Assembly: GCF_002209555.1 (NCBI RefSeq)
Contig: NZ_NJIF01000003.1
Location: 992,001 to 1,056,000, forward strand
Direction: 5' to 3'
Source: Achromobacter insolitus
Lineage (GTDB): Bacteria; Pseudomonadota; Gammaproteobacteria; Burkholderiales; Burkholderiaceae_B
DNA: 64,000 nucleotides
Shown: in pieces, positions 1-8,097 of the stretch
Numbering within the stretch: the stretch's first letter is position 1
Layout: each line of letters starts with the position of its first letter
Position numbers and translations under genes: made by a program
The notes under the pieces: generated by a model
Databases searched by the model: none
The model's input: only the letters and a program-made list of their open reading frames with translations
What the model was told of the DNA's origin: nothing

Positions 1-64
1 CGATGGGGGCGCCGGGCATGCCGGCCACGCCAGGAGAAACCTGTTCCAAATCAAGGGGCTTCAT
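1..64 (-). CDS. N-terminal fragment of an unidentified protein
   Basis: A leftward reading frame opens with ATG at 64-62 and runs off the left edge of the window; 21 codons are visible (it begins MKPLDLEQ). A purine-rich GGAGAGGAG stretch lies directly upstream and is a good Shine-Dalgarno sequence, which supports a real start. There are too few residues to name a family. The TTGTATACCAA motif at 150-160 lies upstream of it and could be an operator. Confidence 0.5.
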   Translation of the reverse strand, partial: MKPLDLEQVSPGVAGMPGAPI

Positions 65-399
65 ACTCCTCTCCATTCAGGAAACTGTTAGCGGAGCGTA
101 GAGGCCCTTCGACGCCCAGTCATTAGGAAACCGCAAAAAGTAGAACATTTTGTATACCAAGCTATATCGCTCTCCGACGGGATCGCTCCAGCATGGGCCC
201 CTGGTCCACTGGACATAGACGCTCACATATCAACGATTTTTCAGCGCAACTTGAGGCAGGCCGGCTTGCCCGGAAATCCGCGCCTCGCGGCTCGCCAACC
301 ATAGCCCCGCTTACATCTATATCAAATGGGCTGCTACACCAAAAGACTAGGCCGCCCTAGAATCCGCTCATCGCCCCAAGGGCTGAGCAGGAGCCATCC
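65..399. other. Intergenic region with a candidate GntR-like operator
   Basis: There is no convincing gene in this 335-base gap between the leftward fragment and the CigR-like gene. It is richer in A+T than the flanks around 120-180. It contains TTGTATACCAA at 150-160, a near-palindrome that resembles operators of FCD-type GntR regulators; that link is inference. I see no terminator or repeat. Confidence 0.35.
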
Positions 400-921
400 A
401 TGAGCCGCATGATCGCCAAGAAAATCCTCACCGCAGCCATCTGCTGCATGTTCGTTGCCGGCGGCGCCATGGCCGCCCCTCCCGAAGGCAAAGGCAAGCC
501 TGACAATGCCGGCCAAGGACAAGGCAATGGCAAAGGCAATAGCAATGGCAACGGCAACAAAGGCGGCGGCTCGGGCAAAGGCAATAGTGGAAATGGCAAC
601 TCGTCCAAAGGAAGCGGCAGCAATTCCGGCGACGTCAATGTGAGCTTGCGCCATGCCGGCATCACCATTTCGACCGCCCGAGGCTACGCGCAAGAGTATG
701 GGTTGTCGGGCTACGGCTCGCTGCCGCCAGGCATCCGCAAAAACCTCGCCCGCGGCAAGCCTCTGCCCCCGGGAATTGCCAAGAAAATGGTTCCGGGCCC
801 GATGCTTGCACGGCTTCCCGTCTACCCAGGCTATGAGTGGCGAGTCGCGGGGTCGGACCTCATTCTGGTCGCGGTGGCCACCGCCGTGGTGGCCGATGTG
901 CTTTTCGATGTATTTGACTGA
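400..921 (+). CDS. CigR/RcnB-like secreted protein
   Basis: This is a 173-residue exported protein. Residues 1-25 form a signal peptide ending AMA. Residues 27-78 are a low-complexity linker of Gly, Asn, Lys and Ser. The C-terminal part carries the CigR-family features: an LPPGI repeat (about 106-124) and a final segment with YEWRVAGSD followed by an Ala/Val-rich stretch ending in DVFD. In Salmonella, CigR is an anti-virulence protein of the periplasm or inner membrane; in environmental bacteria the role is unknown. The Gly/Asn linker probably spans the periplasm. The gene is monocistronic. Family assignment is by motif memory and is fairly secure; function is not. Confidence 0.7.
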   Translation: MSRMIAKKILTAAICCMFVAGGAMAAPPEGKGKPDNAGQGQGNGKGNSNGNGNKGGGSGKGNSGNGNSSKGSGSNSGDVNVSLRHAGITISTARGYAQEYGLSGYGSLPPGIRKNLARGKPLPPGIAKKMVPGPMLARLPVYPGYEWRVAGSDLILVAVATAVVADVLFDVFD

Positions 922-1044
922 CCCCGGCCGCGCATAATCAAGCGCGGTCATCGCGGCGCTGGGCAACCAGGCCGCGCTATTGCGTTGGGCTCCCCGCTTG
1001 TTTCATACTTTCCGTGCATTCATCTACTTTTGGAGGGATCACAA

Positions 1045-1275
1045 ATGTATGACGACATCCAAAAGCTGGGCGCAAAAGCCGCCCGCGATGGGTTGACGCT
1101 TTGGGATTGCCCCTTTTACCGCGCCGAGGCCATGCCGGGCCATACTGGCGAATCGATCACTGAGTGGCGGCTGAAAATCGACGCCTGGGAATGCGGATTT
1201 CTGGCGGCAGTCGAATCACGGACCCCTCCCCCTAGCTGCCGCCCCCCGCCCGCTCGCCGGCGGCATGCGATGTAG
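1045..1275 (+). CDS. Rmf/CrpP-family small protein
   Basis: This is a 76-residue protein. The start at 1045 is chosen because GGAGG lies 8 bases upstream and because family similarity begins there (MYDDIQKLGAKAARDG). An upstream in-frame ATG at 985 has no such site. The core pattern of DDIQ, G..AA, then WDCP[FY], then AE.MPGHTGES and a final W..K...WE.GF matches the Rmf/CrpP family. That family includes ribosome modulation factor and the plasmid protein CrpP, which was reported to modify ciprofloxacin, a claim that has been disputed. The last 20 or so residues are Pro/Arg-rich and not conserved. A ribosome- or nucleic-acid-binding role is as likely as an enzymatic one. Confidence 0.7.
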   Translation: MYDDIQKLGAKAARDGLTLWDCPFYRAEAMPGHTGESITEWRLKIDAWECGFLAAVESRTPPPSCRPPPARRRHAM

Positions 1276-1487
1276 CGCATCTGGCCGCGCGGCACGCCGC
1301 TTGCTACGCCACGTCTGCTGCAGCGCTCCGTTGCTTTCTCGTGCACGACCGTGGCAACGGGCGGTCTGACGCCTGGCGCGGGATCTTTACCCTCGCCAGG
1401 GCGCTGCGGCATGTGCGCGAAAAACGTTCGCGCGTTCCGTTGACCGCTCCCCTGGAGGCGAGCCTGCAAACGACGAGGGTCCGCGAC

Positions 1488-1730
1488 ATGCCAAAACACT
1501 ACTCTCATACCGATTCCGACAAGCTCCGACGCGGCCAGCCCACGGCGGACGCGCCGCCAGGCGGGCCGGAAAACCCCGACGCGGATACGAATTCCGGCTA
1601 TCCCGCAGGCGGAAAGGAGTTGCCCGAAGGAAAGGACGCCTATGGGCGTGACCGCAAGACGCAGGAACAAGCCGGAAAAACGAGACCGGAGGGCAGCCAG
1701 CCTGGCCGGGGATCCACCGCGAGCCGATAG
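1488..1730 (+). CDS. Small hydrophilic hypothetical protein
   Basis: This is an 80-residue protein rich in Gly, Pro, Asp, Lys and Arg, with no hydrophobic segment, so it is probably intrinsically disordered. The start at 1488 is preferred over an upstream ATG at 1341 because GAGGG sits 8 bases in front of it and because the upstream extension looks like random Arg-rich translation. It contains a Gly-Tyr-Pro-Ala-Gly-Gly motif followed by KELPEGKDAYGRD. The composition recalls small stress-related proteins of Burkholderiales, but I do not recognise a family. It stands alone between the CrpP-like gene and xthA. Confidence 0.5.
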   Translation: MPKHYSHTDSDKLRRGQPTADAPPGGPENPDADTNSGYPAGGKELPEGKDAYGRDRKTQEQAGKTRPEGSQPGRGSTASR

Positions 1731-1962
1731 TTTGGAACCGGACGCGAACGAGATCAGGAAGCACGCGTAGACAGTCGATGGGTGGTTGGCGCACGGGCGC
1801 CGACCTCAAGGCGCAAGGGAGCAAGGCGGCACGACCGGGTATCATCTGGCCTTGTCCCTGGCGCCCGCCAACCATGCCCGGACAGGCAGCCAGATCAGTC
1901 GCTGACACGGGTTTTGGTAGGCAGCCCACGAGCGCCGCATCAATAACCGGTCTACGCGAAAC

Positions 1963-2745
1963 ATGAAATTTGCCACTTGGAACGTGAACTCCCTGAACGT
2001 GCGCCTGCCGCAGGTGCTGGACTGGCTGGCCGCCAATCCCGTTGACGTCCTGTGCATCCAGGAACTCAAGCTCACGGATGACAAGTTCCCCGAGGCGGCC
2101 TTCACCGAAGCCGGCTACCACGCCGTCTGGGCTGGCCAGAAGACCTATAACGGCGTCGCCATCGTGTCGCGCATGCCTGGCACGTCCATGGCGCGCAACA
2201 TCCCCGGCTACGAAGACCCGCAACAGCGCGTGCTGGCGCTGACCTTTCCCAGCCCCGAAGGCGATGTCCGCGTCGTCTGCGCCTACTGCCCCAACGGCCA
2301 GTCCGTGGGCTCCGACAAGTACGCCTACAAGCTGGACTGGTTCGAAGCCATGCGTGCCTGGCTGGCGGAGGAAATCAAGCAGTACCCCAGACTGGCGGTG
2401 CTGGGCGACTACAACGTCGCCCCGGCCGACGAAGACGTGCATAACCCCGAGAAGTGGGAAGGCCAGGTCCTGGTATCCGAACCCGAACGCAAGGCCTTCC
2501 GCGCCCTGCTCGACTTAGGGCTGGCCGACTCGTTCCGCCTGTTCGAGCAACCCGAAAAGTCCTTCAGCTGGTGGGACTATCGCCAATTCGCCTTCCGCCG
2601 CAACGCCGGCCTGCGCATCGACCACGTCCTGTTGTCGCCCCCCCTGGTCAAGCGCTGCGTGGCCTGCGTCATCGACAAAGAGCCCCGCCGCAACGAGCAG
2701 CCCTCCGACCACGCCCCGGTCGTCGCCACCCTGGAATTCGCCTGA
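1963..2745 (+). CDS. xthA: Exodeoxyribonuclease III (AP endonuclease)
   Basis: This 260-residue enzyme of the exonuclease III / endonuclease-exonuclease-phosphatase fold cleaves DNA at abasic sites and degrades the 3' strand of duplex DNA in base-excision repair. All landmarks are present. The N-terminal WNVNSLNVR carries the metal-binding Asn, IQELKL the metal-binding Glu (E34), and GDYNVAP the catalytic Asp/Asn pair. The C-terminal SDHAPV carries the catalytic Asp-His. Length matches the family. It begins with MKFATWN, the usual start for Xth proteins. It is not obviously in an operon; tRNA-Ala follows 67 bases later with its own promoter. Confidence 0.95.
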   Translation: MKFATWNVNSLNVRLPQVLDWLAANPVDVLCIQELKLTDDKFPEAAFTEAGYHAVWAGQKTYNGVAIVSRMPGTSMARNIPGYEDPQQRVLALTFPSPEGDVRVVCAYCPNGQSVGSDKYAYKLDWFEAMRAWLAEEIKQYPRLAVLGDYNVAPADEDVHNPEKWEGQVLVSEPERKAFRALLDLGLADSFRLFEQPEKSFSWWDYRQFAFRRNAGLRIDHVLLSPPLVKRCVACVIDKEPRRNEQPSDHAPVVATLEFA

Positions 2746-2765
2746 GGTTTTTATTCAACGGCTTA

Positions 2766-2795
2766 TTGCGCGCGCCGGGAATATTCCTGTATAGT
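2766..2795 (+). promoter_or_regulatory. Sigma-70 promoter of tRNA-Ala
   Basis: A -35-like TTGCGC (2766-2771) and a -10 TATAGT (2790-2795) are separated by 18 bases and end 17 bases before the tRNA. The position fits transcription of the tRNA as a separate unit from xthA. Confidence 0.55.
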
Positions 2796-2812
2796 TTTGG
2801 TCTTGCTTGATT

Positions 2813-2888
<76 letters not shown>

Positions 2889-2901
2889 AAATCCTGGCAC
2901 G

Positions 2902-2950
2902 GGATGTTCATGCATGGATGTTCTTACATGAATGGATGTTCTTGCATGAC
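2902..2950 (+). repeat. Three imperfect tandem copies of a GGATGTTC unit
   Basis: Just after the tRNA, three units begin with GGATGTTC at 2902, 2916 and 2934; they are 14, 18 and 17 bases long and share a TRCAT ending (TGCAT, TACAT, TGCAT). The array lies between the tRNA and the terminator, so it may be part of the tRNA precursor trailer. Its function is unknown. Confidence 0.6.
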
Positions 2951-3033
2951 GGCCTTCGGACCTGTCCGAGCCAGACGATTTTGAACAAGCACTGAAGCAG
3001 TACCTGCAGAGCCACGGCGGCTCTGGCCGGAAG

Positions 3034-3065
3034 AAAGCCAACTTGAAGAAGTTGGCTTTTTTTTT
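3034..3065 (+). terminator. Rho-independent terminator after tRNA-Ala
   Basis: An 11-base stem AAAGCCAACTT / AAGTTGGCTTT (3034-3044 and 3049-3059) with a GAAG loop runs into a tract of nine T residues (3057-3065). This is a textbook intrinsic terminator for the rightward tRNA transcript. The A-rich left flank could also let it serve the leftward LysR gene. Confidence 0.9.
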
Positions 3066-3095
3066 CGCCTGAATGCCCTGGCGCGAGCGAAACCG

Positions 3096-4052
3096 TCAAA
3101 GGTTGGCGTCGGTGCGCACCACGGTTGCCGCCTCGCGCAGCGCGTTCAGGAACAAGGAGGCGGCGGCTGCCGCGCGCGCATCTCGCCGGGTCATGATGCC
3201 CACCGGATGCAGCCGTGCCTGCAATGCCAGCGGCAGGATCGCGAGCTGCCCGTTTTCGGCAAGCGCTCGCGCCACCCGCAACGGGATGGCCGACAGCAGC
3301 GAGGTCCGCTGCAGCAAAGACACGATGGTCAAAATGGCGCTGGATTCGATGGCGACCTGCGGAAAGCCCGCTCCTCGCGCCGAAACGGCGGCGGCAACCA
3401 TGCTGTAGAGCGCGGCATTGCGCGATGGCAGCACCCAGCGGCAACTGTCCAGGGCGGCGCCGCTCAGCCGGCTGCGCGAGGCCAAGGGATGCGCCGGTCC
3501 GCAGACGACCGCGGTCGCCTCGTCATACAGGATCTCGCATTGCAGGTCCGCATCCGCGCCCTCCACTCCCAGCCGTCCCACCACGCAATCCAGTTCGCCC
3601 GCGCGCAAGGCTGGCAGCAACTGCTTCTCCAAGCCTTCGGACAATTCGATGCGCAACGCCGGGTGGCTTGCCTGCAGGCGCTGCACCGCCAAAGGCACCA
3701 GCAGGTGCGCCACCACCGGGAAAATACCGGCCCGCACCTTGCCCGTCGCGCCATTGGCCGCGGCAGCGAGTTCGGCATGGGTCGCATCCAGCTCGTTCAG
3801 CAGCAAGCGCGCGCGGTCGATCATCAGCAGGCCCAGCGCCGTCGGCGCGACGCCATGATGCGAACGTTCGAACAGGGCCTGCCCGGCCAGTGCCTCGGCT
3901 TCGCCCAGCAGCTTGCTCAGCGCCGGCTGGCTGAGGTGCATCGCCTCGGCCGCGCGGTGCAGATTACCCACCCGCCCCAACTCGTCCAGCAACACCAGAT
4001 GGCGGATACGCAGGCGTGACCGCAGTTGCTGCAAAGTGGGGATTTCCGACAT
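3096..4052 (-). CDS. LysR-family transcriptional regulator
   Basis: This 318-residue protein has an N-terminal winged helix-turn-helix at about residues 18-75 (LGRVGNLHRAAEAMHLSQPALSKLL) and a substrate-binding domain at about 105-305. The effector domain contains LRIELSEGLEKQLLPALRAGELD, similar to GbpR/PcaQ-type LysR proteins. It is divergently transcribed from the binding-protein/thiolase/ligase operon that starts at 4174, with a 121-base gap holding a TTATC/GATAA palindrome. It is therefore the probable activator of that operon, using a substrate or CoA-ester as inducer; this is inference from gene layout. Confidence 0.88.
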   Translation of the reverse strand: MSEIPTLQQLRSRLRIRHLVLLDELGRVGNLHRAAEAMHLSQPALSKLLGEAEALAGQALFERSHHGVAPTALGLLMIDRARLLLNELDATHAELAAAANGATGKVRAGIFPVVAHLLVPLAVQRLQASHPALRIELSEGLEKQLLPALRAGELDCVVGRLGVEGADADLQCEILYDEATAVVCGPAHPLASRSRLSGAALDSCRWVLPSRNAALYSMVAAAVSARGAGFPQVAIESSAILTIVSLLQRTSLLSAIPLRVARALAENGQLAILPLALQARLHPVGIMTRRDARAAAAASLFLNALREAATVVRTDANL

Positions 4053-4072
4053 GGGTTGGATCCGGAAATTGG

Positions 4073-4086
4073 TTATCGATCGATAA
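4073..4086. promoter_or_regulatory. Palindromic operator candidate for the divergent LysR regulator
   Basis: TTATCGATCGATAA is a perfect 14-base palindrome in the divergent promoter region, 21 bases upstream of the LysR start. Two further TTATC half-sites follow at about 4098 and 4105. The cluster of half-sites fits tetrameric LysR binding at recognition and activation sites. Confidence 0.5.
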
Positions 4087-4173
4087 GGAATCGCAATTAT
4101 CCAGTTATCGCCAACATGCCCATACTAGGGTCATCCCGCTAGCCGGGCCATATCCAGAAAAAGGGGAATAGCC

Positions 4174-5307
4174 ATGTATCGTCGTCTTGCCGCGCTGGCG
4201 CTGGCCTGCGCCCTGGCGCCTAGCGCCGCCCTCGCCGACATCCGCATCGGCGTGATCGCCAGCAGCACCGGACCCGGTGCTTCCATGGGCTCGCTGTACC
4301 GCAGCACCGTGCCGTTGCTGCCCAAGACGCTGGGCGGCAGAGCCGTGGAATACATTGCCCTGGACGATGCGACCGACCCGTCCTCCGCGGTCAAGACAGC
4401 GCGCAAGCTGGTCACCGAGAACAAGGTGGACGCCATCATCGGGCCGAGCAATGTGCCGACCTCGATGGCGGTCACGGAAGTCGCTCGCGAGGCGCGCACC
4501 CCGCAATTGTCCCTGGCGCCCATCGTGCTCAGCCCCGACCGCGCCGAATGGATATTCGTGGTGGCGCACGGCATCGACCTGATGGTGGATTCGCTGACCG
4601 CCAACATGGCCAAGCGGGGCGTGAAGACGGTGGCATACATCGGCTTTTCGGACGCCTGGGGCGACGCCGTGTATCGCGCGCTGCAGGAGTCGGCCGCCAA
4701 GCGCGGCATCAAGCTGCTCAGCAATGAACGTTATGCGCGCACCGACAACTCGGTCACGGCCCAGGTGCTGAAAATCGTATCGCTCACTCCGGACGCGGTG
4801 CTGGTGGGCGGCTCGGGCACGCCGGGGGCCCTGCCCCACCTGTCGCTGCGCGAGCGCGGCTACCAAGGCGTCCAGTACAACACCCACGGCGTCATCAACA
4901 AGGAGTTCCTGAAGCTCGGAGGCAAGGGCGTGGATGGCGTCATCGTGCCCAGCGGCCCGGTGCAAGTGGTTGAACAACTGCCCGCCGACAGCCCGATCAA
5001 GCCGGTGGCCGGCCGTTACGCCCAGCAGTACGAATCAACCTACGGCGCCGATTCACGCAACGCTTTCGCGCCCTATACCTACGATGCCTACCTGCTGCTG
5101 GACGCCGCCGTCGCCAAGATCCCCGCTGACGTCCCGGCCGGCACCCCAGCCTTCCGCCAGGCATTGCGCGACGCGCTGGAAAGCCTGCAAGGCACGGTGG
5201 GCACCCAGGGCATCTACATGATGTCGCCCACCAACCACAACGGCCTGGACGAGCGCGGCGTCGTGCTGATGCAAGCCCGTTCCGGCGCCTGGCAGTTCCT
5301 GCCCTGA
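4174..5307 (+). CDS. Periplasmic substrate-binding protein of a branched-chain-type ABC transporter
   Basis: This is a 377-residue type I periplasmic binding protein (LivJ/LivK superfamily). Residues 1-22 form a signal peptide ending ALA, followed at once by DIRIGVIASSTGPGASMG, the usual first strand and ligand-loop of the family. The mid-region EVAREARTPQLSLAPI and the YDAYLLLDAAVAKI stretch are also typical. No permease or ATPase is encoded beside it, so it must share transport components with another locus or act as an orphan receptor. It is followed 27 bases later by a thiolase and then an acyl-CoA ligase, which suggests that the ligand is a carboxylic acid degraded through CoA esters. 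Confidence 0.85.
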   Translation: MYRRLAALALACALAPSAALADIRIGVIASSTGPGASMGSLYRSTVPLLPKTLGGRAVEYIALDDATDPSSAVKTARKLVTENKVDAIIGPSNVPTSMAVTEVAREARTPQLSLAPIVLSPDRAEWIFVVAHGIDLMVDSLTANMAKRGVKTVAYIGFSDAWGDAVYRALQESAAKRGIKLLSNERYARTDNSVTAQVLKIVSLTPDAVLVGGSGTPGALPHLSLRERGYQGVQYNTHGVINKEFLKLGGKGVDGVIVPSGPVQVVEQLPADSPIKPVAGRYAQQYESTYGADSRNAFAPYTYDAYLLLDAAVAKIPADVPAGTPAFRQALRDALESLQGTVGTQGIYMMSPTNHNGLDERGVVLMQARSGAWQFLP

Positions 5308-5334
5308 ACCGCCTCTTTTGCAGCAGGAGTCCGC

Positions 5335-6549
5335 ATGACCGGCGTACACATCCCCTACGGCGTGTATTGGAGCACCCCGTTTTCCCGTTGGCAGGGCAGC
5401 CTGTCACGTCTGCACAGCCTGCGCTTCGCGGCCTGGACCGCGCGCCGCGAACTGGAACGCCGGGGCATCGCGCCCACGGCGCTGCAAAGCGCGGTGCTGG
5501 GCTGCTCGGTGCCGCAACAGGGGTCGTTCTACGGCCTGCCCTGGGTGGCCGGCATGCTCGGCGCGCCCCAACTGGCGGGACCCGTGGTGTCGCAGGCCTG
5601 CGCCACTTCCGTGCGGGGCCTGGCGACGGCCGCAGCCGAACTCATGCTCGGCAACGCCGAGACGTCGCTGGTCCTGATGGCGGACCGCGTGTCGAACGGT
5701 CCGCAGCTCTACTATCCCGACCCTGCAGGCCCTGGCGGCTCCGGCACGCACGAAAACTGGGTGCTGGACAATTTCTCGCACGACCCGTGGAGCGGCCTGT
5801 CCATGCTGCAGACTGGCGAGCGCGTGGCCGAGCGCCATGGCATATGCACGGACGAACAGAATGCGGTCACGCTGCGCCGCTACGAGCAGTATGCGCAGGC
5901 CTGTGCCGATGGACGACGGTTCCAGCAGCGCTACATGACGCTGCCCTTCGAAGTGCCCGATGCGCGGTACGCAAAGATCGCGGCGGTGATGGAAGGCGAT
6001 GAGGGCATCCACGCCACCACGGCGGACGGCCTGGCGCGCCTGGCCCCGGTCTTGCCTGGGGGCACTATCACCTACGGCGGGCAGACGCATCCGGCAGACG
6101 GCAACGCAGGCATGATCCTCGCGACCGCCGAGCGTGCCCGCGAGCTGTCGCGCCGCCCCGAGATTGGCATCGAGATTCTGGCCTTCGGCCAGTCGCGTAC
6201 CGAAAAGGGCTACATGCCGCAAGCCCCCATCGAAGCCGCCAGCCGCGCGCTGGCGCGCGCCGGCCTGGCGGTCGCGGACTTGCATGCCGTGAAGACACAC
6301 AATCCCTTCGTGGTCTCGGACATCGCGTTGGCGCGCGCCACAGGGTTCGACGCCATGGCCATGAACAACTATGGCTGCTCGCTGGTGTGGGGCCACCCCC
6401 AGAGCCCGACCGGGCTGCGGTCCGTCATCGAACTCATCGAGGAACTGGCCGAACGCGGCGGCGGCCTGGGCCTGTTTACCGGCTGCGCGGCCGGCGACAG
6501 CGCCATGGCGGTGGTGCTGCGGGTGGACGCTGCCGGAGGCGCAAGATGA
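5335..6549 (+). CDS. Thiolase-family protein (acyl-CoA acyltransferase)
   Basis: This 404-residue thiolase-fold enzyme probably performs thiolytic cleavage of a 3-ketoacyl-CoA. The nucleophilic Cys is C89 in SQACATS. The HNPF motif replaces the common NEAF, the catalytic His is in GHP (H354), and the second Cys is C384 in TGCAAGD, where the usual CxGGGxG is altered. The gene sits between the binding protein and an acyl-CoA ligase, and its stop overlaps the ligase start (ATGA at 6546-6549), so the two are translationally coupled. Substrate cannot be told from sequence. A paralogous arrangement is at 25412-28210. Confidence 0.85.
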   Translation: MTGVHIPYGVYWSTPFSRWQGSLSRLHSLRFAAWTARRELERRGIAPTALQSAVLGCSVPQQGSFYGLPWVAGMLGAPQLAGPVVSQACATSVRGLATAAAELMLGNAETSLVLMADRVSNGPQLYYPDPAGPGGSGTHENWVLDNFSHDPWSGLSMLQTGERVAERHGICTDEQNAVTLRRYEQYAQACADGRRFQQRYMTLPFEVPDARYAKIAAVMEGDEGIHATTADGLARLAPVLPGGTITYGGQTHPADGNAGMILATAERARELSRRPEIGIEILAFGQSRTEKGYMPQAPIEAASRALARAGLAVADLHAVKTHNPFVVSDIALARATGFDAMAMNNYGCSLVWGHPQSPTGLRSVIELIEELAERGGGLGLFTGCAAGDSAMAVVLRVDAAGGAR

Positions 6550-8057
6550 GCAGCGTCAATCTGGAAAATGTGCCGCGCATTCCGGCACTGCTGGCGCGCG
6601 CGGCCCGCGACCATCCCGAGCGCACCGCGCTGGTCTGCGGCACGCACCGCGTCGGCTACCGGCGCTATGCGACGCAAACCTGGGCAACGGCCCACCGCCT
6701 GCGCGAGACAACGCGCTTGGGCGACCGGGTCGCAACGCTGCTGGGCAATTCCGACCTGGCCTGCGTGATGACGCTGGCGCTGCAATGCGCCGGCAACCAG
6801 CACGTCCCCCTCAACCCTCTTTATACGGCCCGCGAACTGGAATTCATCCTGCGGGACGCGCAACCCGCGCTACTGGTCGCCGACGGCCCGTGCTCTGCCG
6901 TGGCCGCCCCGCTGGCGGCGGCGCTGGGCATCCGACTGGTCCTGGAAGATGAGGCCCGCGCGTGGATGAAGCCAGAGCCCGGCATGGCGGACACGCCCGT
7001 GGACGACGCCGATGCCCAAGCACCGGCCTTGCTGCAATACACCGGCGGCACGACCGGGCAGCCCAAGGGGGTAATCCTCGGGCGCGACGCCATCGCCACC
7101 AATGTGCTGCAGCGGGAGCTGGCCTTGCCCACCCGATACGGCGCCGACAGCGTGCTTTGCGCCATGCCGCTATTCCATTCCTATGGCATGGCCATGGGCC
7201 TGTTCCTGGCCGTCAGCGCCGCGGCGACACTGGTGGTGCTGCCGCGCTACCGGCCGGACGATGTCTGCGATGCGATTGAACGCGAGCGCATCACCTTGTT
7301 TCCCGGCAGTCCCACCATCTATACCGGCCTGCTTGGGCATGCGCGCTTCGCGCTCACCGACTGGTCCAGCGTGCGTGTCTGCTATTCCGGATCCGCGCCA
7401 TTGGCCGAAGAGGTGCACCGGCGCTGGGAGGCTGCGGTGGGCGCGCCGATATACGAAGGCTACGGCCAGACCGAAGCGGGCCCCATCCTCACCTACAACG
7501 GCCCGGCGGGAACCCGCCACGGCTCCGTGGGCGCGCCGGTCGCATGCACCGAGGTGCAGGTGGTGGATCTGGAATCGGGCACGGTGGTGCTGCCACCCGG
7601 CCAGCGCGGCGAAATCCGCGCGCGCGGACCGCAGATCATGCAGGGTTACCTGGCCAGGCCCGACGCCACTGCCGAAGCCCTGCGCGACGGCTGGTTGTAC
7701 ACGGGCGACATCGGCGAGTTCGCGGAGGACGGCTTCCTGTACATCCGCGACCGCAAGAAGGACCTGGTGATTTCAGGCGGCTACAACATATACCCGCGCG
7801 AAATCGACGAGGTGCTGTACCTGCATCCGGACGTGGCCGAAGCGGCGGCGGTAGGCTGGCCGGACAGCTATCGCGGCGAGGTCATCCGCGCCTTCGTGGT
7901 CCTGCGGCCGGGCGCGGCCGTCGACGAAGCCGGCCTGATCGCGCACTGCCAAGCCAACCTGGCCCGTTACAAAGTGCCGGCGGTCATCAGCATTCTCGAC
8001 GCCCTGCCCTATACCGGCGCCAACAAGGTCGACAAGAAAGCGCTGCGCGCCGCCTAG
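6546..8057 (+). CDS. AMP-forming acyl-CoA ligase
   Basis: This 503-residue ANL-superfamily adenylating enzyme activates a carboxylic acid with ATP and CoA. The start at 6546 overlaps the thiolase stop. Motifs in order are the phosphate-binding YTGGTTGQPKG (about 162-172), YEGYGQTEA, YTGDIGE, the hinge region GGYNIYPREIDEVL and the C-terminal catalytic Lys in ANKVDKKAL. The set is complete, so the enzyme should be active. It is the last gene of the rightward 4174-8057 operon and faces the symporter gene across a strong hairpin. The likely substrate is a short or aromatic acid imported with the help of the binding protein; this is inference. Confidence 0.9.
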   Translation: MSSVNLENVPRIPALLARAARDHPERTALVCGTHRVGYRRYATQTWATAHRLRETTRLGDRVATLLGNSDLACVMTLALQCAGNQHVPLNPLYTARELEFILRDAQPALLVADGPCSAVAAPLAAALGIRLVLEDEARAWMKPEPGMADTPVDDADAQAPALLQYTGGTTGQPKGVILGRDAIATNVLQRELALPTRYGADSVLCAMPLFHSYGMAMGLFLAVSAAATLVVLPRYRPDDVCDAIERERITLFPGSPTIYTGLLGHARFALTDWSSVRVCYSGSAPLAEEVHRRWEAAVGAPIYEGYGQTEAGPILTYNGPAGTRHGSVGAPVACTEVQVVDLESGTVVLPPGQRGEIRARGPQIMQGYLARPDATAEALRDGWLYTGDIGEFAEDGFLYIRDRKKDLVISGGYNIYPREIDEVLYLHPDVAEAAAVGWPDSYRGEVIRAFVVLRPGAAVDEAGLIAHCQANLARYKVPAVISILDALPYTGANKVDKKALRAA

Positions 8058-8066
8058 CGTTTCCGC

Positions 8067-8095
8067 GGCTGGCGCCCTCAGCCGGGGCGCCAGCC
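8067..8095. terminator. Strong hairpin between convergent genes
   Basis: A perfect 11-base stem GGCTGGCGCCC / GGGCGCCAGCC with a 7-base loop separates the rightward ligase from the leftward symporter gene. It has no long T tract, so it is probably a bidirectional terminator or 3'-end stabiliser rather than a classic one. Confidence 0.6.
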
Positions 8096-8097
8096 CC

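Noticed and set aside
1387..2442. A 351-codon minus-strand frame over the small disordered protein gene and xthA
   Set aside because: It runs antisense to exonuclease III and has no motif or ribosome-binding site.
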